Of a stretch of 18,651 bases of DNA, positions 1-6,834 are shown piece by piece; within the stretch, counting starts at the first letter, position 1, and every line of letters starts with the position of its first letter. The stretch is from NCBI GenBank assembly GCA_964528575.1, contig CAZGTQ010000136.1, positions 1 through 18,651 on the forward strand, in the 5' to 3' direction. This DNA comes from CAZGTQ01 sp964528575 (GTDB taxonomy: Bacteria; Planctomycetota; UBA1135; GCA-002686595). A program made the translations under genes and the position numbers. The notes beneath the pieces are model-generated. The model was given only the letters and a program-made list of their open reading frames with translations, was not told where the DNA came from and ran no database searches.

Positions 1-2
1 TG

Positions 3-140
3 GGCTTCGTCACGCGCCGGCTGACGTTCGGCGAGGCGCTCTCGTGGCGTCAGGACGCGGGCGAGCGGAGCATCCACCCGCTCTCGCGCAAGGCCGAGTC
101 GGTCGCCGAGTGGAAGGCGGCGCACCAGGTGCGCAGCTGA
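3..140 (+). CDS. C-terminal end of an unidentified protein (5' partial)
   Basis: This is the last 45 codons of a gene that enters from the left edge and ends at a TGA. Of the three forward frames this is the one with almost exclusively G or C at third codon positions, as in the recognised genes of the window, which is why I take it as coding. The peptide is charged and soluble-looking, with a Trp-rich stretch (ALSWRQDAGERS, then AEWKAAHQ). I recognise no family from this fragment. It is followed after 85 bases by adenosine deaminase on the same strand. Confidence 0.55.
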   Translation, partial: GFVTRRLTFGEALSWRQDAGERSIHPLSRKAESVAEWKAAHQVRS

Positions 141-225
141 GGGCACCGATGCTCGTGGGACCAACCATTTCAGAAAGTCGCTCCTGGCTCCTCCACACGA
201 AAACCAGCCAGTTCTAGAGTCTGGC

Positions 226-1347
226 ATGGCTACTTCGACTCTGGACGCCGACATCCTCCGTCGCCTGCCGAAGGTCCTTCTGCACGAGCACCTCGATGGG
301 GGGCTGCGGGCGCAGACCGTGTTGGAGCTCGCTGACGAGCATGGGTACCGGGACCTGCCCGAGTCGGACCCGGAGCCGCTGGCGAGCTGGTTCGCGGCCG
401 GGGCGGCGCGGGGGAGCTTGCCGCTCTATCTCGAGGGGTTCCGACACACGATCGCGGTGATGCAGACGCACGCTGCGCTCGAGCGGGTGGCGTACGAGGC
501 GCTCGAGGATCTCGCGGCGGACGGGGTCGTGTACGCGGAGCTGCGGTTCGCGCCGCACTTCCACACGGCGCAGGGCTTGGGACTCGACGCGGTCATGCTC
601 GCCGTCCTCGACGGGCTGCGGCGTGCCTCGCACGACTTCGACATCGGGTACGGGCTCATCGTCAGCGCGATGCGCAACGAGCCCGAGGACATGTCGATCA
701 AGCTCGCCGAGCTCGCGCTCGCGTACCGCGAGCACGGATGCGTCGGCTTCGACCTCGCGGGCGAGGAAGCCGGGCATCCGGCGAACCACCACCTGCGCGC
801 GTTCCAGCTCGCGAAGCGGACGAACTTCGCGATCACGATCCACGCGGGCGAGAGCTTCGGCCCCGACAGCATCTGGCAAGCGCTCCAGTACTGCGGCGCT
901 CACCGGATCGGTCACGGCGTGCGGCTGATCGAAGACATCGTGATGTACGAGGGCAAGGTGATCAAGATCGGCTCGCTCGCGTCCTACGTCCTCGATCACC
1001 GCGTCCCGCTCGAGATCTGCCTGTCGAGCAACGTGCACACGGGCGCGACCCCTTCGATGGAAGAGCACCCGTTCCCGACGTTCCGCAAGCTCGGGTTCCG
1101 CGTCACGCTCAACACCGACAACCGGCTGATGAGCCGCACGACGATGAGCCGCGAGTACCAGATCGCGATCGAGCAGTTCGGCTGCGGGCTCGACGACCTC
1201 GAGAAGCTCTCGATCAACGGCATGAAGTCGGCGTTCGCGCACTACCCGGAGAGGTGCCGCTACATCTTCCAGCGCATCAAGGCGCCGTTCGCCGCGATAC
1301 GCGAGGAGCTCGATCTGCCCCCGCGCAAGCCGTACGAGCAGCGGTGA
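226..1347 (+). CDS. add: Adenosine deaminase
   Basis: A 373-residue enzyme of the metal-dependent amidohydrolase superfamily that deaminates adenosine (and deoxyadenosine) to inosine in cytosolic purine salvage. The family signatures appear in the right order. HEHLDGG has the zinc ligands H20 and H22. HAGE is at 206-209, with E209 the expected proton-transfer glutamate. RIGHG is at 227-231. SSNVHTG follows, then NTDNRLMS from residue 296, with D298 expected to bind the metal. Length and motifs fit the bacterial/actinobacterial form of Add rather than an adenine deaminase. The ATG at 226 sits just before the conserved start of the barrel; no Shine-Dalgarno sequence precedes it, but TAGAGT lies 5 bases upstream and could be a -10 box for a nearly leaderless transcript. 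The stop overlaps the GTG start of the esterase, so the two are probably translated together. Confidence 0.95.
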   Translation: MATSTLDADILRRLPKVLLHEHLDGGLRAQTVLELADEHGYRDLPESDPEPLASWFAAGAARGSLPLYLEGFRHTIAVMQTHAALERVAYEALEDLAADGVVYAELRFAPHFHTAQGLGLDAVMLAVLDGLRRASHDFDIGYGLIVSAMRNEPEDMSIKLAELALAYREHGCVGFDLAGEEAGHPANHHLRAFQLAKRTNFAITIHAGESFGPDSIWQALQYCGAHRIGHGVRLIEDIVMYEGKVIKIGSLASYVLDHRVPLEICLSSNVHTGATPSMEEHPFPTFRKLGFRVTLNTDNRLMSRTTMSREYQIAIEQFGCGLDDLEKLSINGMKSAFAHYPERCRYIFQRIKAPFAAIREELDLPPRKPYEQR

Positions 1348-2366
1348 GCGGGCGCCGCGACCCGCTCTCCTTCGCCGGCCGCGTCGAGGTGCGCGTCTTC
1401 GAGAGCGAGCTCCTCGCCGGCAATCCCGCGGGCGAGCCGCACGTGCGCGAGCTCCCCGTCTACCTGCCCCCGGACGCGTCGTCGAACGGCTCGCACCGCT
1501 ACCCGACGATCTTTCTGCTGAGCGCGTTCACGTCGCGCGCGCACGAGCTGCTCGACACGCATCCCTGGCACTGCGGCCCCGTCGCACAGTTCGACCGCCT
1601 CGTCGCGAGCGGCGAGGCGCCGCCCGCGATCCTCGTGCTCCCCGACTGCTGGACGCGGCTGGGCGGCAGCCAGTACGTCGACTCGGCTTGGCACGGCCCG
1701 TTCGAGCAGTACGTCGCGCGTGAGCTCGTGCCATTCGTCGACGCGGCCTTCCCGACGCGCCCGGGTCGGCGCGCCGTCGCGGGGAAGTCGTCGGGCGGCT
1801 TCGGAGCGCTGCACCTGGGGATGACGCACCCCGACCTCTTCCCCGCCATCGCCTCGATCAGCGGCGACTGCGACTTCGAGCTCTGCTTCGGGAGCGAGAT
1901 CCTGAGCGCGATGCGCGCGCTCGTCGCGTACGACATGGACCCCCCGCGGTTCCTCGAAGCGTTCGAGCGCGAGCCGCGCCTCGACGGCGACGCGCACGCG
2001 ATCCTCAACGTGCTCGCGATGTCGGCGTGCTACTCGCCCAACCCCCAGAGCCCGCTCGGATACGACCTGCCGATGGACCTGCGCACGGGCGAGCGCATCG
2101 ACGCGGTGTGGTCGCGCTGGCTCGCCTTCGACCCCCTGCACCGTGTCCGCGAGCGCGCCGACGCCCTCCGCTCGCTCGAGCTCCTCCACCTCGAGTGCGG
2201 CCTGCGCGACGAATTCCACCTGCAGTGGGGGCTGCGCCGCCTCGTCGACGTGCTGCGCGAGCTCGAGGTGGAGCACCACCACGAAGAGCACCTCGGCGGA
2301 CACCGCGGCCTCGGCTCCCGCTGGCCCGCCGTCCTGACGAAGCTCGCGCGGCACCTGAGCGCCTGA
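1344..2366 (+). CDS. Putative esterase, enterochelin esterase/esterase D-like alpha/beta hydrolase
   Basis: A 340-residue protein starting at a GTG that overlaps the adenosine deaminase stop by 4 bases (GTGA). The N-terminal part is a beta-rich segment with VYLPPDASSNGSHRYPTIF, typical of the PF00756 putative-esterase family. The nucleophile elbow is GKSSGG, giving S149 as the likely catalytic serine, followed by FGALHLGMTHPDLF. An Asp in CGLRDEF and a His in EEHLGGHRG near the C-terminus are good candidates for the other two triad members. No signal peptide is seen, so it is probably cytosolic. Members of this family hydrolyse siderophore esters, S-formylglutathione or acyl esters; the substrate here cannot be told. 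No siderophore genes lie nearby. Confidence 0.85.
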   Translation: MSGRRDPLSFAGRVEVRVFESELLAGNPAGEPHVRELPVYLPPDASSNGSHRYPTIFLLSAFTSRAHELLDTHPWHCGPVAQFDRLVASGEAPPAILVLPDCWTRLGGSQYVDSAWHGPFEQYVARELVPFVDAAFPTRPGRRAVAGKSSGGFGALHLGMTHPDLFPAIASISGDCDFELCFGSEILSAMRALVAYDMDPPRFLEAFEREPRLDGDAHAILNVLAMSACYSPNPQSPLGYDLPMDLRTGERIDAVWSRWLAFDPLHRVRERADALRSLELLHLECGLRDEFHLQWGLRRLVDVLRELEVEHHHEEHLGGHRGLGSRWPAVLTKLARHLSA

Positions 2367-2503
2367 CGCCCTCGCCGGCGCACGCCGTCTCGCACCCGCC
2401 CTCGCGGGTCGCACGCTCGCGCCACGCGCAGCCCCCGCCGCCCCCTCCCACCCGGGCCAGACCGGCGCAGACCGCGATCGGTGTCGCGCCCGCAACGAAA
2501 TCT

Positions 2504-2566
2504 TTCGACGACCTCGACGACTTCGACGACTTCGGCGGCCACGGCGACTTCGACGGCCTCGACGCC
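2504..2566. repeat. Degenerate 9-bp tandem repeat (TTCGACGAC-like, 7 units)
   Basis: Seven consecutive 9-base units related to TTCGACGAC can be aligned without gaps; units 1, 3 and 2 are nearly identical and the later ones diverge. If read on the plus strand it would encode an Asp/Phe-rich tract (DDLDDFDDF), but no credible gene surrounds it. Confidence 0.5.
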
Positions 2567-2703
2567 TCGACGGTCTGAATCGGCCTCGACCGCCCGCGCG
2601 CGACTCGTCCCGGTTGCGCTCGACGGAGCGCGAGCGAGCCGACGCGCCCCGCTCGCCCCACGCGCGCCGGAACCGACCTCGTCGACGACCCGCCGCGAGC
2701 CGC

Positions 2704-2739
2704 GCCGCCCGCGTCGCCCGCGCCGCCCGCGCCGCCCGC
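2704..2739. repeat. 9-bp tandem repeat GCCGCCCGC (4 units)
   Basis: Four head-to-tail 9-base units; three are identical to GCCGCCCGC and one has a single change (GTCGCCCGC). It ends ten bases before the queF stop codon. It is likely simple-sequence expansion in very GC-rich DNA. Confidence 0.6.
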
Positions 2740-2748
2740 GCCCTCGCG

Positions 2749-3102
2749 CTACCCCGCGTGCGTCGCCTCGACCACCGTGTGGATCCCCCCGCGCACGAGA
2801 AAATCCCCCACGACCGTCATGCGCCGCGGGGCGAGCGCCGCGACGAGATCGTCGAGGATACGATTCGTCACCGCCTCGTGGAACGCGCCCTGATCGCGGA
2901 ACGACCACAGGTAGAGCTTCAAGCTCTTCAGCTCGACGCAGAGCTCGCTCGGCACATAGGCGATCCGGATCGTCGCGAAGTCCGGCTGGCCCGTCTTGGG
3001 GCACAAGCACGTGAACTCGGGGCACTCGAAGCGGATCTCGTAGTCGCGCTCCGGCTTCGGGTTCGGGAACGTCTCGAGCTCGGTGGAAGGGCGTGTCGGC
3101 AT
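2749..3102 (-). CDS. queF: NADPH-dependent 7-cyano-7-deazaguanine (preQ0) reductase QueF
   Basis: A 117-residue short-form (type I, Bacillus-like) QueF that reduces the nitrile of preQ0 to the aminomethyl group of preQ1 in queuosine tRNA modification. The active-site segment TCLCPKTGQPDF contains C34, the thioimide-forming cysteine, and D41, the proton donor seven residues later. The family hallmark ELKSLKLYLWSFRDQGAFHE spans residues 57-76, with H75/E76 the expected substrate-binding pair. C32, where Ser is common, adds a second cysteine next to the nucleophile. The ATG at 3102 gives an N-terminus (MPTRPSTELETFPNP) of the usual length for the family; upstream sequence in frame is Arg-rich shadow. 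It lies 29 bases after the membrane protein gene on the same strand. No other queuosine gene is in the window. Confidence 0.95.
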   Translation of the reverse strand: MPTRPSTELETFPNPKPERDYEIRFECPEFTCLCPKTGQPDFATIRIAYVPSELCVELKSLKLYLWSFRDQGAFHEAVTNRILDDLVAALAPRRMTVVGDFLVRGGIHTVVEATHAG

Positions 3103-3131
3103 GACGAGGAGCACGACTCTCGCGCGCGACT

Positions 3132-5468
3132 CTAGCGCGCGCGGCCCGGTGGAGCGACTAGGCGGCCGCGCACGCGCGCGACCGCGCGGCCGTCGAGCCG
3201 GTAGTCCACGCGCCAGGCGAGCGGGCCGCCCGTCTGCAGCACGCTCGCCGCCGCGGGGCGCACAGCCTCGAAGCAGAGCGCGTCGGTGCCGTCGATCCAG
3301 CGGATGAAGCGGCCTTCGAACTCCGCGAACTGGAACGTCCCGACGTCCAGCAACGTGAGGCGCCAGCTCGCGCGCTCGGCCATGCGCGGGTCGACCCGGC
3401 CGGGGAGCGGGCGCTCGGGCACGTGGAAGATCCAGTCGCCCGCCGTGTTGCCGCGGTCGTACGGGCGCACGTCGTCGGCGAACGGCGGCAGCGTCTCCAA
3501 GACCTCCGCCTCCTCGACCGTCGGCAGGCCCGACTCGAACCACACGCGGCGCGCGCGGCCGCCGATGCGCCACGCGAGCGAGCTCGCCAGGTCGTACACC
3601 GCGACGGGACGCTCGCCGAGCGAGAGCCAGACGCCGGCGTGCGCGCCGAGCGCCGCCGCCGGCGACGTCGCCGCCCAGCTCACCACGCGCGCGGCGGCGA
3701 GGTCGGTGCCCGCCGGCGCGACGACGCGCAGGCCGTCGACGCCCGCGCACTCGAGGTCGAGGTCCGGCGAGCGAGCCTCGCCGCGCCAACGCAACGGGCC
3801 GCCCGAGCGCTCGGGCGGATCGAGTCGGCACAGCACGCGGTCGGCGGGCACCTGGGGCCGCGCGCCCGCGGCCTCCACGACCGAGCCGTCGCCGTCGCTC
3901 ACGCCGGTCGGGGGCGGCAGCGCGTCGACGAGCGATGCGCGCGCGACGAGCGCGGCGCAACCCGCGGCGCGCAGCGCGTCGAGCTCGGGCTCGAGCGCGA
4001 GCGCGAGCAAGGCCTCGCGGCTGATCGCGCGCACCGGAGCGCCGCCGGGAGCGAGCAGCGGCAACGCGCCCCCGAGGCACTCGATGCCGCGCACGAGGCC
4101 CGGCGGGTCGACGACGAGCACGGTGACGTCGGGTCCGAGCTCCGCGCGCGCGGCCGCGAGGTCCCCGCGCAGATCGGCGACCGCGTCCGCCGCCGCGCGC
4201 CACGCGCGCGCGTTGCCGCTCGCGAGGATCGCGTAGACCAGGCCGATCGCGAGCGGCAACGCCGTGCGCCGCAGGCCCGACACCGCGCACGCGGGCACCG
4301 CGAGCCCCATCGCCATCACGCCCGCTGCGCCGAACAGCACGTGCGCCTCCGACAAGTCGCCCGGGTGCACGCGCGCCGCGATCCCGGCGAGCACGACGGC
4401 GACGACCAGAGCGCTGAACCACGCGACGAGCAGCCCGCCCCACAGACGCGGCGCCGAGCGCGCCGCGGCCATCGCCGGCTGCAGCGCGACGAGGAACGCC
4501 AGCCCCGCGAGCGCGAGCCCCGAGAGCCCCGTCCCGTGCTCGTTGACCGGCAGCACGAGCACGCCGAGCTTCTCGACGAACAACGCGATGACCACCGCGA
4601 GCCCCTCGTCGTCGCCGACGCGCTCGAGCGTCGCGAGCGCGGAGGGCACCGGCCACGCACCGTCGACCGCGTAACGCGCGAGCGGACCGACCAGCACGCA
4701 CGCTCCGTACACGACCAGCGTCGTCGCCGCCGTGCGCACGCGGTCGCGCCGCGGACGGTAGCGGTGCGCGGAGACGAGCTCGGCGAGCGCGAGCACGAGC
4801 GGGAGCCCGTACGCGAGCTCGCCCGACAGCCCCGCCGCGATCGCGAGCGCGCCGGCGACCACGCCGCGCACCGGCCGCCGCTCCTGGCGCCCGCCGAGGA
4901 ACGCCGCGGCCGCCCACGCCGACCACGCTGCCGCGAGCAGCGCGTCGCGGTGCGCGAGCCCCGCGACGACCGCCGTGTAGAGCGGATGGATCGCGAGCAA
5001 CGCGAGCGCACCGAACGCGGCGGCGCGCGCGTGCTCGCTGCCCGTCCACGGCAACAGGAGCCGCCGCAAGAAGAGCGCGATCCCCGCGGCACCGGCGAGC
5101 AGCATCGCGAGGTTCTCGAGCCGGTACGGCAGCGCCGCCGCCGCCCCTTCGCCCTCGACGCCCCACACCTGCCGCGACGCCGCCGTCCACGCGCCGGTCA
5201 GGATCGACCCGCCGGGACCGCCCAGCTCGAACAGCGTCCGTGCGTCGAGCAGGTCGGCGCCGCTCGCGCCGGACGCGGCGACCAGGATGCGCCAGTCCGC
5301 GCCGACGAAACCCGCGTCGCGCAGCGGCGCGTACGCGACCGCGACGAGCAGCGCGAGCGCGGCGACGACCGCCGCGCGTCGGCCCCACGGCGGCAGCGCG
5401 AGCTCGCCCGCGCGCACCGGGTGCTCCCGCCGCATCGCCTCGTGCCGCATCGAGGACTCGAGGGCCAT
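3132..5468 (-). CDS. Large multi-pass membrane protein, GT-C/TMTC-like N-terminus
   Basis: A 778-residue protein with a hydrophobic N-terminal half (many membrane segments between about residues 30 and 420) and a soluble C-terminal half. The stretch LLAIHPLYTAVVAGLAHRDA (157-176) closely follows the 'FALHPLHVESVAWIAERKD' signature of TMTC/PMT-type polyprenol-phosphate-dependent glycosyltransferases. The first-loop segment DAGFVGADWRIL is where these proteins carry their acidic metal/substrate motif, here with a single Asp (D58). That supports a GT-C-fold role in protein or lipid glycosylation at the membrane, but the weakened acidic motif leaves activity uncertain. The C-terminal half has no TPRs and I do not recognise it. 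The gene starts 16 bases after the DUF3825-like gene and ends 29 bases before queF, suggesting one transcript. Confidence 0.75.
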   Translation of the reverse strand: MALESSMRHEAMRREHPVRAGELALPPWGRRAAVVAALALLVAVAYAPLRDAGFVGADWRILVAASGASGADLLDARTLFELGGPGGSILTGAWTAASRQVWGVEGEGAAAALPYRLENLAMLLAGAAGIALFLRRLLLPWTGSEHARAAAFGALALLAIHPLYTAVVAGLAHRDALLAAAWSAWAAAAFLGGRQERRPVRGVVAGALAIAAGLSGELAYGLPLVLALAELVSAHRYRPRRDRVRTAATTLVVYGACVLVGPLARYAVDGAWPVPSALATLERVGDDEGLAVVIALFVEKLGVLVLPVNEHGTGLSGLALAGLAFLVALQPAMAAARSAPRLWGGLLVAWFSALVVAVVLAGIAARVHPGDLSEAHVLFGAAGVMAMGLAVPACAVSGLRRTALPLAIGLVYAILASGNARAWRAAADAVADLRGDLAAARAELGPDVTVLVVDPPGLVRGIECLGGALPLLAPGGAPVRAISREALLALALEPELDALRAAGCAALVARASLVDALPPPTGVSDGDGSVVEAAGARPQVPADRVLCRLDPPERSGGPLRWRGEARSPDLDLECAGVDGLRVVAPAGTDLAAARVVSWAATSPAAALGAHAGVWLSLGERPVAVYDLASSLAWRIGGRARRVWFESGLPTVEEAEVLETLPPFADDVRPYDRGNTAGDWIFHVPERPLPGRVDPRMAERASWRLTLLDVGTFQFAEFEGRFIRWIDGTDALCFEAVRPAAASVLQTGGPLAWRVDYRLDGRAVARVRGRLVAPPGRAR

Positions 5469-5484
5469 GCGATGCGCGCGCGCC

Positions 5485-6321
5485 TCAGTCGCCGGCGGCG
5501 TCCGCGCCGCCGCCCTCGCGCGCCTCGTCCCACGCGTCGAGCAGCCACGCGGGGAGCTGCTCGCGTCGCTCGACGACGACCCGCGCCGGCGTGTACGCGA
5601 CGTACGGCTCGAGGAGCGTGCGCACGACGACGCGCTCGCCCTGCGCGACGAGCGGGGCGACCGCGTCGGGCGCGCGCTCGAGGTCGGTGCGGTCCTCGAG
5701 GTAGAGCGGGACGAACCAGCCGCGGCCGCCGCCGTGGAGCTGGCGCACCGCGAGGCCGCGCCGCAGCGACCACTGCACGGCGCCGGCGATCGCGCAGATC
5801 TGCGCGACGGCGGGCGCGCCCTCGATCAGCGGCACGCGCACCTGCCGCTCGTCGGAGCCGATCTCGCACGCGACGACGACCTCCGCGCCGGGGTCGAGCT
5901 CCGGCCACGGCCCGAGCTCGGGCGGCGCGGGCAGGTCGGCGCAGCTCGGCCGCTCGCCGACCCAGTTGAGCACCCACGGGTTCTCCTCGGGCGCGGCGTT
6001 CGGCACGAGACCGGCGTACACCGGCGCGCCGGTCTTCGTCGTGAGCCGCCCGACGGTCAGCACGAGCTGCTCGCTGTTCCACAACGTGTTGCCCTGCTCG
6101 ATCGCGAGGCGCACGTGCACGGCGAGGTACTTGAGCAGCACGAAGTTGTTGGCGCCCCAGTCCTCCTCGAGCGCGAGCTCCTTCAAGAGGTTGATCCGTC
6201 CGCCCGGCACGAAGCAGAAGCGGAAGAGCGACTGGATCGACAGGTACTCGTCGCCGAACTCCGCGAGCAGCGCTTCGCGGGTCGGACGGGTGCGTTCGCC
6301 GGGCTCGAGCTGCGTCGTCAT
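5485..6321 (-). CDS. DUF3825-like protein of unknown function
   Basis: A 278-residue soluble protein. Two segments resemble DUF3825. One is LLKYLAVHVRLAIEQGN followed by TVGRLTTKTGAPVYAGLVPN (62-108), similar to the family's 'fNTGL.te.ye.Iya.F..N' region. The other is the C-terminal FVPLYLEDRTDLERAPDAVA through TLLEPYVAYTPARVV (203-249), similar to its 'LPLyL...PDlALvv...TiLtl.mAY.nARl' block. This match is from memory of the family pattern, not a search. DUF3825 is often linked to OST-HTH/LOTUS RNA-binding modules, but this copy stands alone and lacks one. It is the first gene of the unit leading to the membrane protein and queF. The ATG at 6321 is the first good start after the divergent promoter region; no strong Shine-Dalgarno sequence is seen. 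Confidence 0.6.
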   Translation of the reverse strand: MTTQLEPGERTRPTREALLAEFGDEYLSIQSLFRFCFVPGGRINLLKELALEEDWGANNFVLLKYLAVHVRLAIEQGNTLWNSEQLVLTVGRLTTKTGAPVYAGLVPNAAPEENPWVLNWVGERPSCADLPAPPELGPWPELDPGAEVVVACEIGSDERQVRVPLIEGAPAVAQICAIAGAVQWSLRRGLAVRQLHGGGRGWFVPLYLEDRTDLERAPDAVAPLVAQGERVVVRTLLEPYVAYTPARVVVERREQLPAWLLDAWDEAREGGGADAAGD

Positions 6322-6381
6322 GAGGGCGTCTCGGAATGCGTCGGTGCTGGCGAAGTGCGCGAGTATAGCGACAATGCACCG
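6322..6381. promoter_or_regulatory. Divergent promoter region between the DUF3825-like and DUF4863-like genes
   Basis: The 60-base divergent gap is locally AT-richer than its surroundings. On the minus strand TATACT (6362-6367) is one mismatch from the -10 consensus and would give a leader of about 33 bases for the DUF3825-like gene. On the plus strand GACAAT (6370-6375) lies 6 bases before the ATG at 6382, compatible with a leaderless transcript. No convincing -35 box is present for either. Confidence 0.35.
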
Positions 6382-6834
6382 ATGCTCGACATCTTCCGCC
6401 CGCTGTGCGAGGCCGCCCGAGACCTCGACCTGACCGACCCGGCGGCGGCCGAGGCGCGCCTGCGCGAGCGCTTCGATCCCGGCGGAGACGACGCCGCGCA
6501 CCTGAACGAGCAGCTCGCCCGCCTGCTCTCCGAAGGCGCCATCGCCAACCGCGGCGAGCCGCCCGTGCGCTGGGGCCGTGTGGCGAAGCCGAGCGACGAG
6601 ACGCTGGGCTTCTCGATCGACGCGGTGCACATGTCGGCCCCCGGCCCGCGCCACCGCCATCCGCGCGGCGAGATCGACTGGTGCGTCGCGCTCGAGGGCG
6701 AGCCGACGTTCGACGGGCGCTCCCCGGGCTGGGTCGTGCTGCCGCCCGACTCGACGCACGTGCCGACCGTCGCGGGTGGGACGATGCTCGTCGTCTACCT
6801 GCTCCCCGACGGCGAGATCGAGTTCGAGCGATGA
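6382..6834 (+). CDS. DUF4863 / 4-hydroxylaminobenzoate lyase-like cupin-type protein
   Basis: A 150-residue protein whose second half matches the DUF4863 (PnbB-like) pattern. It has HRHPRGEID (91-99), PTFDGRSPGWVVLPPDSTHVPTV (108-130, with H126) and GGTMLVVYLLPDGEIEFE (132-149). Named members remove the hydroxylamino group from 4-hydroxylaminobenzoate, giving protocatechuate and ammonia; most members are uncharacterised. No nitroaromatic catabolism genes are nearby, so the specific activity is doubtful here. The ATG at 6382 gives a complete helical N-terminus. Its stop overlaps the TPR gene's ATG by 4 bases (ATGA). Confidence 0.75.
   Translation: MLDIFRPLCEAARDLDLTDPAAAEARLRERFDPGGDDAAHLNEQLARLLSEGAIANRGEPPVRWGRVAKPSDETLGFSIDAVHMSAPGPRHRHPRGEIDWCVALEGEPTFDGRSPGWVVLPPDSTHVPTVAGGTMLVVYLLPDGEIEFER

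Larger units (their letters stand above)
2367..2748 (+). other. Gene-free convergent intergenic region with short-period repeats
   Basis: About 380 bases between the converging ends of the esterase and queF. Open frames exist on both strands, but their translations are low-complexity (Ser/Thr/Arg or Pro/Arg) and match nothing I know. It contains two 9-bp periodic tracts, listed separately. I see no perfect terminator hairpin of the kind present elsewhere in this window. Confidence 0.5.

Noticed and set aside
2749..5388. A fused protein joining queF to a long upstream frame.
   Set aside because: The upstream part is an Arg/Ala-rich shadow of the membrane protein gene; QueF begins properly at 3102.
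3423..5969. Very long plus-strand open frame opposite the membrane protein.
   Set aside because: It is Arg/Ala/Glu-rich with no domain, as expected antisense to GC-rich coding DNA; the minus-strand product has coherent membrane helices and a family motif.
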